A stretch of DNA of 64,000 nt from Acetatifactor muris (lineage in GTDB: Bacteria > Bacillota > Clostridia > Lachnospirales > Lachnospiraceae): the NCBI GenBank assembly GCA_023663635.1, contig JAMPHD010000010.1:1-64000 (forward strand), written 5' to 3'. Made by a program: the position numbers and the translations under genes. The notes beneath the pieces were generated by a model. That model was not told where the DNA came from. It saw only the letters and a program-made list of their open reading frames with translations, and searched no databases. Shown here one piece after another: positions 18,909 through 28,028 of the stretch (position 1 is the stretch's first letter; every line of letters begins with the position of its first letter).

Positions 18909-19901
18909 ATGCAATGCACAGATATCGGAATTGACTTGGGAACGGCCAGTATACTTGTCTACATCAGAGGGAAGGGCGTGGTCCTGAAAGAGCCCTCCGT
19001 TGTGGCTTTCGATAGAGATACCAACAAAATTAAAGCGATCGGTGAGGACGCGCGTCTCATGTTGGGCAGAACGCCCGGCAATATTGTGGCGGTGCGCCCC
19101 CTGCGTCAGGGAGTGATCTCGGATTACACCGTGACGGAGAAAATGATGAAACATTTCATACAAAAGGCTCTGGGCCGGAGGACTTTCCGGAAACCCCGCA
19201 TAGCGGTCTGTGTGCCCAGCGGTGTGACCGAGGTGGAGAAGAAAGCCGTGGAGGACGCCACTTATCAGGCGGGCGCCAGAGAGGTATCCATCATTGAGGA
19301 GCCCATTGCGGCAGCCATCGGCGCGGGGATCGATATTGCGAAACCCTGCGGCAACATGATCGTGGATATCGGCGGAGGAACCTCCGATATCGCAGTCATC
19401 TCTCTGGGAGGCACTGTTGTCAGCGCGTCCATCAAGATCGCGGGGGATGATTTTGATGAGGCGCTTGTCCGCTATATGCGCAAGAAACATAATCTGTTGA
19501 TCGGTGAGAGGACCGCGGAGGATATCAAGATCAAGATCGGCTCCGCGTACAAGCGTCCCGAAGTGGACTATATGGATGTGAGGGGACGAAATCTGGTCAC
19601 GGGTCTGCCCAAGACCGTCAAGGTTTCCTCAGAGGAGACGGAGGAAGCGCTGCGAGAGACCACCGCGCAGATCGTGGAGACCATTCACAGTGTGTTGGAG
19701 AAGACTCCCCCCGAGTTGGCAGCGGATATTGCGGACAGGGGAATCGTGCTCACGGGCGGCGGCAGTCTTTTGAGAGGATTGGAGGATCTGATCTCCGCCA
19801 AGACGGGCATCAATACCATGACCGCGGAGGATCCCATGACCGCGGTGGCCATCGGCACGGGGCAGTATGTGGAGTTTCTGGCGGGATATAGGGAACAGTA
19901 A
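18909..19901 (+). CDS. mbl: MreB-family actin (Mbl-like)
   Basis: A 330-residue actin-like ATPase that organises cell-wall synthesis under the membrane. It has the phosphate-1 loop GIDLGTASILVYIRGKGVVL, the phosphate-2 motif IVDIGGGTSDIAVISLGG and the adenosine motif GIVLTGGGSLLRGLEDLI, at normal MreB length. The paralogue is named Mbl because the next two genes are FlhO/FlhP-type hook-basal body proteins, the same order as spoIIID-mbl-flhO-flhP in Bacillus subtilis. This is inference from context, since MreB and Mbl are hard to separate by eye. AAAGGGG lies ten bases before the ATG. Confidence 0.88.
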   Translation: MQCTDIGIDLGTASILVYIRGKGVVLKEPSVVAFDRDTNKIKAIGEDARLMLGRTPGNIVAVRPLRQGVISDYTVTEKMMKHFIQKALGRRTFRKPRIAVCVPSGVTEVEKKAVEDATYQAGAREVSIIEEPIAAAIGAGIDIAKPCGNMIVDIGGGTSDIAVISLGGTVVSASIKIAGDDFDEALVRYMRKKHNLLIGERTAEDIKIKIGSAYKRPEVDYMDVRGRNLVTGLPKTVKVSSEETEEALRETTAQIVETIHSVLEKTPPELAADIADRGIVLTGGGSLLRGLEDLISAKTGINTMTAEDPMTAVAIGTGQYVEFLAGYREQ

Positions 19902-19969
19902 AGAACAGTGAGGTTTGTGAGGCCGGATCGCTTGAGGGTCATTCAAGAGACGGCCAAGAAGGAGGCATC

Positions 19970-20752
19970 ATGTTAAGAGGATTATACACAGGTTGGACGG
20001 GTATGGTAAACGAACAGAACCGCATGGACGTTCTGACCAACAATCTGGCCAATGTGTCCACCGTGGGCTACAAGAAAGAAGGAACCACCAGTCAGGCCTT
20101 TGACGATGTGCTGACGGTAAAATTAAAAGATGCTTCGGTGGGACTTCAAACCATACAGAGAACGGGTATCCGCAATCCCGGCGTGAAGATCGGGGAGAAT
20201 TATGTGGATTACAGACAGGGCTCCTTCAGGGAGACGGGCAATACATATGATCTGGCTCTCTCGGGCGACGGATTTTTTGCCATAGAGTTTACCAACAAGG
20301 CAGGCGAGACATCCACCATGTTCACCCGCGCGGGTCAGTTTACGTTAAACCGCGAGGGATATCTGGTGACGGAGGAGGGAGATTATCTGTTGGATACACA
20401 GAACAGGCGTATCCAATTGGACACTCTGACGGATACCGATATCACCAAAGACGGCAGGATCAGTCAGGACGGCAGAGAGATCGCGCAGATACAGGTGGCT
20501 GATTTTGAAGATTATGACTATCTGGAGAGATATGGCGAGACTTATTTCAGACCGTTGGAGGGCGCCAGACAGATTGAGGGAACGGCCACGATCAATTCCG
20601 GGTGGCTGGAGATGGCCAATGTGCAGACAGTGTCGGAGATGGTCAATCTGATCGCCATCACCAGAGCATACGAGGCCAATCAGAAGATCATACAGGCCTA
20701 TGACGACTCCCTTGAGATCGCGGTCACGCAGTTGGGCAGAGTGTCAGGCTGA
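19970..20752 (+). CDS. Flagellar hook-basal body protein (FlhO/FlgF-like)
   Basis: A 260-residue axial flagellar protein with the N-terminal rod signature LTNNLANVSTVGYKKEG, the FlgG/FlgF-type central domain (YDLALSGDGFFAIEFTNKAG, FTLNREGYLVTEEG) and the C-terminal coiled region WLEMANVQTVSEMVNLIAIT followed by RAYEANQKIIQAYDDSL. It is exported by the flagellar type III system and has no signal peptide. It follows mbl by 68 bases with AGAAGGAGG before the ATG. By position it corresponds to B. subtilis FlhO. Confidence 0.92.
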   Translation: MLRGLYTGWTGMVNEQNRMDVLTNNLANVSTVGYKKEGTTSQAFDDVLTVKLKDASVGLQTIQRTGIRNPGVKIGENYVDYRQGSFRETGNTYDLALSGDGFFAIEFTNKAGETSTMFTRAGQFTLNREGYLVTEEGDYLLDTQNRRIQLDTLTDTDITKDGRISQDGREIAQIQVADFEDYDYLERYGETYFRPLEGARQIEGTATINSGWLEMANVQTVSEMVNLIAITRAYEANQKIIQAYDDSLEIAVTQLGRVSG

Positions 20753-20831
20753 TCGGGCGGATGATATGGAATGAGCTATAAGAGCTATGTTGAGATATGA
20801 TGGGATATAGAGGAAAGGCAAGGTAAGCATT

Positions 20832-21647
20832 ATGGTCAGAAGTTTATGGACAGCGGCAACGGGTATGATCGCGCAGCAGTTAAATCTGGACACGATCGCG
20901 CATAATTTATCCAATGTCAATACCACCGGCTACAAGACGGAGGTAAATGAATTCAAGAGTCTGCTCTATCAGGATATTCAGACCGTGACTACATCGGCTA
21001 ACGGCGCGAATAAGCCCAGCAGCGCGCAGGTCGGACTGGGTGTGCGCAACGCCTCCATCTCAGCCATCTTTAAGACGGGACCGATGTTGTCGTCTGACAG
21101 CGACACCGCTTTTGCGTTGGACGGCAAGGGATTCTTTGCGGTGCGCGGCAGCGATGGGGAGACATATTATACCAGGAACGGTAATTTCCAGTTTACATTG
21201 GCCAACGGGGGCAACATGTTGGCCGATTCGGACGGTCTTCCCGTGTTGGACACCGCCGGAAACCCGATCATTCTGGGCGAGCAGTATATCGTGAGCAGGA
21301 TTCAGGTCAGCTCCGACGGACAGATCTGCTATCCGGATGAGAACGAAAACCCGCAGCCCATCGGCATTCAGATCGGAGTGTTTCAGTTCAACAATCCCAA
21401 CGGTCTGGAGAGACTCAGCGACAGCCTTTACGGACAGACCGTGGCCAGCGGCGCGCCCATCAACGAGGCCACCAACAATAACGTGCAGAAGTCCAAGGTC
21501 ATTCAGCATTATCTGGAGGGATCCGGCGTACAGGTTGCCGATGAGATGGTGAACATGATCGTGGCACAGAGAGCCTATGAGCTCAACTCCAAGGCGATCA
21601 TCGCGTCTGACGAGATGCTGCAGCAGGCCAATAATCTGAGGAGATAA
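20832..21647 (+). CDS. Flagellar hook-basal body protein (FlhP/FlgG-like)
   Basis: A 271-residue paralogue of the previous protein. The N-terminus has LDTIAHNLSNVNTTGYKTEV, the centre FALDGKGFFAVRGSDGETYY, and the C-terminus EMVNMIVAQRAYELNSKAII, the best-conserved FlgG block. It would form part of the distal rod. It lies 79 bases downstream in the same transcript and corresponds to B. subtilis FlhP. The Ala/Ser-rich insert near residues 52-65 (TVTTSANGANKPSSAQ) is usual for FlgG. Confidence 0.93.
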   Translation: MVRSLWTAATGMIAQQLNLDTIAHNLSNVNTTGYKTEVNEFKSLLYQDIQTVTTSANGANKPSSAQVGLGVRNASISAIFKTGPMLSSDSDTAFALDGKGFFAVRGSDGETYYTRNGNFQFTLANGGNMLADSDGLPVLDTAGNPIILGEQYIVSRIQVSSDGQICYPDENENPQPIGIQIGVFQFNNPNGLERLSDSLYGQTVASGAPINEATNNNVQKSKVIQHYLEGSGVQVADEMVNMIVAQRAYELNSKAIIASDEMLQQANNLRR

Positions 21648-21741
21648 GCAGTCTGAAGAAACCGGCGGTCTGAGGAGATGAGCAATTCGGAGAACCGGCG
21701 GTCCGGGCAAGCAAATTTACATTGGAAACGGAGGAAGAATC

Positions 21742-22107
21742 ATGGATATCGGAGGTCTTGGCTCTAACTATAATGACATATATACGACGGCATCCAACGC
21801 GGTCGCGTCCAAGTTGGAAGGTCAGCTCAAAACCGACTATTCCAAGGCTACGGACGATGAGCTGATGGATGTCTGCAAGCAGTTTGAGGCATATTTTCTG
21901 GAACAGGTTTTCAAGGGAATGATGAAGACGATCCCCCAAAGTGAGGACAGCAGTTCCGCCAACTCCAATCTGGTGGATTATTTCAAGGACGAGATGATAC
22001 AGAAAGTTGCGGCGGATGCCACGGATCAGAGCGGCCTGGGACTGGCGCAGATGCTTTATGAGCAGATGAAGATCAACTATGGGGCGGGCGTGGACAGTCC
22101 TGTATAA
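21742..22107 (+). CDS. Rod-binding protein (FlgJ N-terminal domain-like)
   Basis: A 121-residue protein with the PF10135 rod-binding pattern ELMDVCKQFEAYFLEQVFKG followed by MMKTIPQ, and a closing GLGLAQMLYEQMKIN. In Gram-negatives this domain caps the growing rod and is fused to a muramidase. Here only the cap domain is present, as in many Firmicutes, so peptidoglycan opening must come from another enzyme. An AACGGAGGAAG site precedes the ATG. It is the last gene of the mbl-flagellar unit, before a terminator. Confidence 0.88.
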   Translation: MDIGGLGSNYNDIYTTASNAVASKLEGQLKTDYSKATDDELMDVCKQFEAYFLEQVFKGMMKTIPQSEDSSSANSNLVDYFKDEMIQKVAADATDQSGLGLAQMLYEQMKINYGAGVDSPV

Positions 22108-22117
22108 AAGAGCTTAC

Positions 22118-22148
22118 GCGGACAGTTTTTCGGACTGTCCGCTCTTTC
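22118..22148 (+). terminator. Terminator of the mbl-flagellar operon
   Basis: Perfect 9-bp arms GCGGACAGT (22118-22126) and ACTGTCCGC (22134-22142) are followed by TCTTTC. A 13-bp tandem duplication (CCGCTCTTTCAAT at 22139-22151 and 22152-22164) copies the end of the stem and tail. Confidence 0.75.
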
Positions 22149-22212
22149 AATCCGCTCTTTCAATCTTCTTTTTCTATCCGATTCGGAATCATACGCAAAA
22201 GGTTAAGAGCAT

Positions 22213-24456
22213 ATGGAAACAGTAAACGGGTGTGTGGAGCACATCATTTTCCAAAACAGTGAAAACGGTTATACGGTCATGAGCCTCATGGCAGGAGGAG
22301 AGGAGATCACCTGTGTGGGTGTCTGTAACGGCCTGTCGCAGGGGGAGACGATCGCCGCCACGGGAGAATATGTGGAGCATCCTGTCTACGGAAGGCAGTT
22401 TAAGATAGCCGACTACCAAACCGTGATGCCCACGGACAGCGTCGGCATGGAGCGCTATCTGGGCAGCGGAGCCGTCAAGGGTGTGGGAGCCGCGTTGGCA
22501 TCCCGCATCGTCAAAAAATTCGGCGACGACACTTTCCGCATCATTGAGGAGGAGCCTGAGCGTCTGGCGGAGATCAAGGGTATCAGCATACGCAAGGCGC
22601 AGGAGATCGCGCTGCAGGTGGAGGAGAAGAGAGATCTGCGGAACGCGATGGTCTATCTGCAGCAGTACGGCATCTCCAACACATTGGCCGTCAAGATCTA
22701 CAATGCTTACGGTCAGGAACTCTACGGCGTGATGCGGGAGAATCCCTATCGGTTGGCGGAGGATATAAGCGGTGTGGGCTTTAAGATCGCGGATGAGATC
22801 GCGTCCCGCATCGGCATTCACACGGACTCGGATTACCGCATCCGAAGCGGCGTGTTTTACACATTGCAGCAGTCCGTGGGGGAGGGGCACTGTTATCTTC
22901 CCATGCATCTTTTGTTGGAGCGGGCGCGTATACTGTTGGGTGTGGATGAGGAGTACATCCGCCCCCAGGTGGAGAATCTGGCTATGGACAAAAAACTGGT
23001 CATCAAGGGTCAGAAAGTATTCACATCGCACTATTATTACGCGGAGCTGAACTGCGCGGCCATGCTGCACAGACTGAATGTTCCCATGTGGGAGGCGGAG
23101 AGCCTTCCCTCCCAACAGGCGGCCTGGCGCAGGACCTTGGAACAGATCATGAGCCGACACGGTATGGAGTTGGACGAACTGCAGTTCCAGGCGGTGATGG
23201 CGAGTATCCAAAACGGGCTGTTCATCCTGTCGGGAGGCCCCGGGACCGGCAAGACCACCACCATCAACATGATGCTGCGTTTCTTTGAATCCGAGGGCTT
23301 GGATATCCTGTTGGCGGCTCCCACCGGACGGGCCGCGAAACGCATGACGGAGGCCACGGGATTCGAGGCGCGCACCATTCACCGACTGTTGGAGTTAAAC
23401 GGCGCGCTCTCGGATGAGGATGGGAGAAAAGTGCGGTTTGAGCGCAATGAGCTGACGCCGCTTGAGACGGATGTGCTGATCATAGATGAGATGTCCATGG
23501 TGGATATTCAACTCTTCCAATCTCTCCTAAAGGCGGTGCTCCCGGGCACCAGACTGATCCTGGTGGGAGACGTGAATCAGCTTCCCAGTGTGGGGCCGGG
23601 GCAGGTGCTGCGGGACATGATCGACAGCCGCAGGTTTCCCATGGTCGTTTTGGAGAAAATATTTCGGCAGGCGGAAGAAAGTGACATTATTGTCAATGCT
23701 CACAGGATCAACAGGGGAGAACCCATCGCTACAGACAACAAATCGAGAGATTTTTTCTTTCTGGAAAGAAATGACGTTAATGTCATATACAAACATATGA
23801 TCCAACTGATACAGGACAAGCTGCCCCGCTATGTCAACGCCTCCTCCATGGACATTCAGGTGCTGACCCCCATGCGGAAGGGCAGTCTGGGATGTGAGAC
23901 TCTGAACGCTATTTTACAGCGCTATCTGAATCCGCCGGACGCGGGCAAGCGAGAGCATATGGTGGGGGATGTGATCTACCGGGAGGGAGACAAGGTCATG
24001 CAGATCCGCAACAATTATCAACTGGAGTGGGAGATCCTCGGGAGATACGGCATACCCATCGACAAGGGCATGGGGATTTTTAACGGCGATATGGGACGGA
24101 TCGAGGAGATCCGCGAGGCTGCGTCGGAGTTGGTGGTGGAGTATGATGAACACCGGCGCGTGACCTATCCCTTCGCCCTGCTGGAGGAATTGGAACTTTC
24201 CTACGCCATCACCATCCACAAGTCTCAGGGCAGCGAGTATCCCGCGGTGATCCTGCCCCTTCTGTCGGGGCCGAGGATGTTGTTCAACCGGAATCTCTTA
24301 TACACGGCCGTCACCCGGGCGGAGAAATGCGTGACGATCCTGGGCAGCAGCGGCACCGTGCGGGGGATGATAGACAATGTGAGCGAGACAGGCCGCTATA
24401 CGGGGCTTGAGGAGCGCATCAATGAGATGGCGGATCCGGAAGGGGGAGCCGGATGA
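22213..24456 (+). CDS. recD2: RecD2-type 5'-3' DNA helicase
   Basis: A 747-residue superfamily 1B helicase of the RecD/TraA family, not associated with RecBC. The N-terminal region carries OB and helix-hairpin-helix-like parts (VKGVGAALASRIVKKFG and AEDISGVGFKIADEIASRIG). The motor has Walker A GGPGTGKTTTI, DEAD-type box LIIDEMSMVD and the late motif LSYAITIHKSQGSEYPAVI with TAVTRAEK. RecD2 acts in mismatch repair and replication-fork stability in Bacillus. The ATG at 22213 has AAAGG about 10 bases upstream. It overlaps comF by four bases (ATGA). Confidence 0.95.
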   Translation: METVNGCVEHIIFQNSENGYTVMSLMAGGEEITCVGVCNGLSQGETIAATGEYVEHPVYGRQFKIADYQTVMPTDSVGMERYLGSGAVKGVGAALASRIVKKFGDDTFRIIEEEPERLAEIKGISIRKAQEIALQVEEKRDLRNAMVYLQQYGISNTLAVKIYNAYGQELYGVMRENPYRLAEDISGVGFKIADEIASRIGIHTDSDYRIRSGVFYTLQQSVGEGHCYLPMHLLLERARILLGVDEEYIRPQVENLAMDKKLVIKGQKVFTSHYYYAELNCAAMLHRLNVPMWEAESLPSQQAAWRRTLEQIMSRHGMELDELQFQAVMASIQNGLFILSGGPGTGKTTTINMMLRFFESEGLDILLAAPTGRAAKRMTEATGFEARTIHRLLELNGALSDEDGRKVRFERNELTPLETDVLIIDEMSMVDIQLFQSLLKAVLPGTRLILVGDVNQLPSVGPGQVLRDMIDSRRFPMVVLEKIFRQAEESDIIVNAHRINRGEPIATDNKSRDFFFLERNDVNVIYKHMIQLIQDKLPRYVNASSMDIQVLTPMRKGSLGCETLNAILQRYLNPPDAGKREHMVGDVIYREGDKVMQIRNNYQLEWEILGRYGIPIDKGMGIFNGDMGRIEEIREAASELVVEYDEHRRVTYPFALLEELELSYAITIHKSQGSEYPAVILPLLSGPRMLFNRNLLYTAVTRAEKCVTILGSSGTVRGMIDNVSETGRYTGLEERINEMADPEGGAG

Positions 24457-25163
24457 AGGATTGGCCGGATACTGTCAAACAGATGCTTTTTCCCCTGCGG
24501 TGCCCGGTCTGCGACGGGATCGTCACACCCCGGGGCGCCGGGATCTGTCCGGACTGCGCCCCGCGTCTTAAGCTGCTGACGCCGCCCTATTGTCTCAAAT
24601 GCGGCAAAAAGCTGCGGGACGAGAGAGAATTTTGTGCGGATTGCAGCGGCGCAAGTCATGTTTTTGACAGAGGGCGGGCACTCTATGAGTACGAGAGCGC
24701 GGCGGGGAGCATCTATCGCCTGAAATATGGCGGCAGGCAGGAATACGCGGATTTTCTGGGGGAGGAGATGGCCCGGTATCTGGGAGCATTTGTAGGCGAA
24801 ACGGCTCCGGACGCGCTGATCCCCATACCGCTTCACCCCGCCAGACAGCGTGGGAGAGGATATAATCAGGCGGCGCTTTTGGCGGAGTCCGTGGGACGGC
24901 GGCTCGATGTGCCCGTGAGGGCCAAATATCTGTCCCGGGTGCGCAATACCAAGCCCCTAAAATATTTAAATCCGAAAGAAAGGCAAAATAATTTGAAAAG
25001 GGCTTTCAATATTGACCAAAATGATGTAAAATTAAAGACAGTTATACTGGTGGATGATATTTATACGACGGGCAGCACCATGGACGAGGCGGCGGCAACG
25101 CTGAAAGCAGGCGGAGTGGAGCGCGTATATTTCATCGCATTGGCCTGTGGTGCGGGCGTCTAG
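24453..25163 (+). CDS. comF: ComF family phosphoribosyltransferase-like protein
   Basis: A 236-residue protein with an N-terminal four-to-eight cysteine zinc module (CPVC, CPDC, CLKCGKKL, CADC) and a C-terminal PRTase fold. The latter contains IPLHPARQRGRGYNQAALLA and the PRPP loop VILVDDIYTTGSTMDEAA. ComFC-type proteins help transformation DNA reach the chromosome. The order recD2-comF-yvyF recalls B. subtilis comFA-comFC-yvyF, with a different helicase in the first place. The start overlaps the recD2 stop. Confidence 0.92.
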   Translation: MKDWPDTVKQMLFPLRCPVCDGIVTPRGAGICPDCAPRLKLLTPPYCLKCGKKLRDEREFCADCSGASHVFDRGRALYEYESAAGSIYRLKYGGRQEYADFLGEEMARYLGAFVGETAPDALIPIPLHPARQRGRGYNQAALLAESVGRRLDVPVRAKYLSRVRNTKPLKYLNPKERQNNLKRAFNIDQNDVKLKTVILVDDIYTTGSTMDEAAATLKAGGVERVYFIALACGAGV

Positions 25164-25181
25164 CGAAACGGAGGTTTTCAT

Positions 25182-25589
25182 ATGGATGTCAGAACATGTA
25201 AAGAATGCAGAAGGATATTCAATTATCTGACCGGGCCGGTGATCTGCCCTTCCTGCAAGGATAAACTGGAAGAAAAGTTCCAGGAAGTCAAGAAGTATGT
25301 GGAGGAGCACCCTGGCGTCAATATGCATCAGGTGGCGGAGGAATGTGACGTGGAGGTACAGCAGATCCGCCAATGGCTGAAAGAGGAGCGTCTGGAGTTG
25401 ACGGAGGGATCCGCTAACTTTTTGACATGCGAGAGCTGCGGCTGCGCGATCCGCAGCGGCAGATACTGCGATAAATGCAGGAATAATCTGGCCAACAATT
25501 TCCAGACCATCATCAAGCAGAGCAAACCCGCGCCCGCGGCAGCGCCTGCCAAGAAGGACAAGGAGAACCCTAAAATGAGATTCCTGTGA
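25182..25589 (+). CDS. Flagellar operon protein YvyF-like (TIGR03826)
   Basis: A 135-residue protein with two zinc-type cysteine clusters: CKECRRIFNYLTGPVICPSC at the start, and CESCGCAIRSGRYCDKC near residue 85. Between them lies a helix-turn-helix-like stretch (VNMHQVAEECDVEVQQIRQW). This is the arrangement of B. subtilis YvyF, located with comFC and flgM. The tail is Lys/Pro/Ala-rich. ACGGAGG precedes the ATG, 18 bases after comF. FlgM does not follow here, so the flagellar link is by family only. Confidence 0.85.
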   Translation: MDVRTCKECRRIFNYLTGPVICPSCKDKLEEKFQEVKKYVEEHPGVNMHQVAEECDVEVQQIRQWLKEERLELTEGSANFLTCESCGCAIRSGRYCDKCRNNLANNFQTIIKQSKPAPAAAPAKKDKENPKMRFL

Positions 25590-25629
25590 GGGGGCGGAAG
25601 ATTCCCGCCGGGAGTTTCGGGGAGGTTGT

Positions 25630-26019
25630 ATGCTGAACGAGGAAAGAGTGATCCTTATGACCAAGATGGCCTCTTACGAGGGGCATGAGGGCAAGAAAAA
25701 TATGAAGATCGGCAAATATTTTCGCAGTGACTATATTGCCGTGCAGGTGCTGAAGTCTTTTTTCTGTTCCTCCATCGCGTTTGTGCTGATCTTTGCCCTG
25801 TTTGTGTTTTATGATCTGGAAGGCTTTATGCAGGATATCTACAAGATGGATCTGGTGAGCTTTGCGCGCAATATATTGATGTACTATGGGATATCGGTGG
25901 GCGTTTACTGCGCGGCCACCTATGGAATCTGCGCGTACCGTTACGCCAGGGCGCGCAAGAGCCTGAAACTGTATTATCAGAATCTCAAAAAGCTCACTTC
26001 CCTGTACGAGGAGAGCTAA
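25630..26019 (+). CDS. Uncharacterised two-span membrane protein, 129 aa
   Basis: A protein with a basic N-terminal tail (about residues 1-40), one hydrophobic span at about 42-62 (SSIAFVLIFALFVFYDLEGF), a second at about 80-102, and a basic C-terminal segment (RYARARKSLKLYYQNLKKL). Both ends are probably cytoplasmic. I do not recognise the family. It is stacked directly on the next membrane protein (12 bases between stop and start) and upstream of cdaA, so a role at the membrane with the c-di-AMP cyclase is possible. GGGGAGG precedes the ATG. Confidence 0.75.
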   Translation: MLNEERVILMTKMASYEGHEGKKNMKIGKYFRSDYIAVQVLKSFFCSSIAFVLIFALFVFYDLEGFMQDIYKMDLVSFARNILMYYGISVGVYCAATYGICAYRYARARKSLKLYYQNLKKLTSLYEES

Positions 26020-26031
26020 TTGGAGGATGGA

Positions 26032-27120
26032 ATGATCGCTTTACTGGAATTGAGAGATAAATTGAAATATATATACAGCAAGAATGAGACGTTCATTCTT
26101 CCCGTTGTGAAGTTTGCGGTGGCGTTTCTGGTATTGGCCATGGTGAACTCAAACATGGGATATATGACAAGGCTTGACAATATGGCCTTTGTCCTGATCG
26201 CCGCATTGGCCTGTTCCTTTCTTCCCGACGGATGCATCATACTGTTCGCGGCGCTGTTCAGCCTGCTGCATATGTACGCGTTGGCCGCGGAGATCGCGTT
26301 GGTGGGACTGATCGTCTATCTGCTGATGTTCCTGCTGTACTTCAGATTCAGCCCCAAAGATTCTCTGGTGGTGGTGCTGACCCCGGTCCTGTGCGCGCTG
26401 AAAGTGCCGTACGTCATGCCGGTGGTCATGGGACTTGTGGGCACTCCGGCATCCGCGGTGTCGGTGGGATGCGGCGTGGTGATCTACTATCTGCTTTTGG
26501 CGGTGATCTCCAACGCGCCTACCATCAATACCATGAGCGCCGCGGACACCACGGCGAAACTGCGGCTTTTGATCGAGGCATTGATGAAAAATAAGGCGAT
26601 GATGGTCATGGTCGTGGCCTTTGCCATCACCGTGGTGGCGGTCTATATGATCCGCAGGATGTCCGTGGACTATTCCTGGTCCATCGCCATGATCGCGGGA
26701 GTCATCTTAAATCTTGTGATCCTGCTGGTGGGGGATCTGATCTATGAGACCAATATCTCCGTGGGCGGAGCGATCTTGGGCAATCTGTTGGCTCTGGCGG
26801 CGGCGAAGGTGATAGAGTTCTTCCGGTTCTGCGTGGATTACAGCAGGACGGAAAAGGTGCAGTTTGAGGATGATGAGTATTATTATTATGTGAAGGCGGT
26901 TCCCAAGATGACCGTGGCCGCGCCTACCAAGACGGTCAAGCGCATCAACACTCCCAGAAGGGCATCGGTGAGTTCGGGCAGGGGAGCGTACAGCGCAGGC
27001 AGGTCCGGGTCTGCGGAGCACACACAAAGAAGGCCTTCCGGACGCTATGGCGGTTCATCGGGAGGCGGGCGCAATGTGCCGCCCGGCGAAACGGATGAAG
27101 AGTATGAGGAGCTGTATTAA
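26032..27120 (+). CDS. Uncharacterised polytopic membrane protein with Arg/Gly/Ser-rich tail
   Basis: A 362-residue protein. About nine or ten hydrophobic spans fill residues 20-265. A short acidic-tyrosine segment follows (QFEDDEYYYYVKAVPK), then an 80-residue low-complexity cytoplasmic tail rich in Arg, Ser and Gly (RRASVSSGRGAYSAGRSG and similar) that ends acidic (ETDEEYEELY). I do not recognise the family. ATG 26032 with GGAGG five bases upstream is preferred to the TTG at 26020, which overlaps that site. It is followed 17 bases later by cdaA. The tail resembles RNA- or partner-binding RG-rich regions. Confidence 0.8.
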   Translation: MIALLELRDKLKYIYSKNETFILPVVKFAVAFLVLAMVNSNMGYMTRLDNMAFVLIAALACSFLPDGCIILFAALFSLLHMYALAAEIALVGLIVYLLMFLLYFRFSPKDSLVVVLTPVLCALKVPYVMPVVMGLVGTPASAVSVGCGVVIYYLLLAVISNAPTINTMSAADTTAKLRLLIEALMKNKAMMVMVVAFAITVVAVYMIRRMSVDYSWSIAMIAGVILNLVILLVGDLIYETNISVGGAILGNLLALAAAKVIEFFRFCVDYSRTEKVQFEDDEYYYYVKAVPKMTVAAPTKTVKRINTPRRASVSSGRGAYSAGRSGSAEHTQRRPSGRYGGSSGGGRNVPPGETDEEYEELY

Positions 27121-27137
27121 AGGAGCTGTATTGAGGG

Positions 27138-28028
27138 ATGCAGGGAATTGACAGGATAGCGGAATATCTGCGAGATTTCAGCATATACGGAACCATAATG
27201 GATCTGGGCGATATATTGGAGATTCTGATAATCGCCCTTTTGGTGTATTATGTTCTGGTATGGATGAAGGCCACCAGGGCGTGGACGCTCCTGAAGGGCC
27301 TTATTGTGATATTTGTTTTTCTGTTTATCGCGTTAGTCTGCAAGATGAACACCATACTGTGGATCGCGCAGAACGTGTTGGGATTTGCCATCACGGCCCT
27401 GGTGGTGATCCTGCAGCCGGAATTGCGCAGGGCTTTGGAGGAGTTGGGCAAGAAAAATATTCTCTCCTCCGTGATTCCCTTTGAGTCTGCCGGAAAAGAG
27501 GAGGCGTTTTCCGAGAAGACGATCAACGAGATCGCCAGGGCATGTACGGAGATGGCCAAGGTGCGCACGGGCGCGCTGATCGTCATAGAACAGCAGGTGT
27601 CCCTGAAAGATTACGAGCGCACGGGGATCGATGTGGACGGACTGGTGAGCAATCAGCTCCTTATCAATATCTTTGAGCACAATACGCCTCTGCATGACGG
27701 GGCCGTCATCATACGCGGGAACCGGATCGTATCGGCTACCTGCTATCTGCCGCTCTCGGACAATCTGGCATTGAGCAAGGAATTGGGGACGAGACACCGC
27801 GCGGGAGTGGGTATCTCCGAGGTCACCGATTCCCTGACGGTCATTGTCTCCGAGGAGACCGGCAGGATCAGCGCCGCTTATGAGGGAGAGTTGAAACGCA
27901 TTCCGGATACGGAGTCACTGAAAAAGTTCCTTCAGCAGATCTTGAATAAGAGCGGTGACGAGAACAGATTGAAACTCAAGCGGAAGGGAAGGAACAGGGC
28001 AGACAATGAGAAAAAAACTGCTGAATAA
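27138..28028 (+). CDS. cdaA: Diadenylate cyclase CdaA
   Basis: The 296-residue membrane-bound c-di-AMP synthase, which condenses two ATP. Three N-terminal membrane segments (residues about 25-45, 55-72, 78-95) are followed by the DAC domain with DGAVIIRGNRI (DGA motif) and GTRHRAGVGISE (RHR motif). The C-terminus is Lys/Arg-rich. The extra 20 residues before MDLGDILEIL may be real, as a GAGGG site precedes ATG 27138. It overlaps cdaR by 23 bases, and cdaA-cdaR-glmM is the classic operon that couples c-di-AMP to wall precursor supply and osmotic control. Confidence 0.96.
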   Translation: MQGIDRIAEYLRDFSIYGTIMDLGDILEILIIALLVYYVLVWMKATRAWTLLKGLIVIFVFLFIALVCKMNTILWIAQNVLGFAITALVVILQPELRRALEELGKKNILSSVIPFESAGKEEAFSEKTINEIARACTEMAKVRTGALIVIEQQVSLKDYERTGIDVDGLVSNQLLINIFEHNTPLHDGAVIIRGNRIVSATCYLPLSDNLALSKELGTRHRAGVGISEVTDSLTVIVSEETGRISAAYEGELKRIPDTESLKKFLQQILNKSGDENRLKLKRKGRNRADNEKKTAE

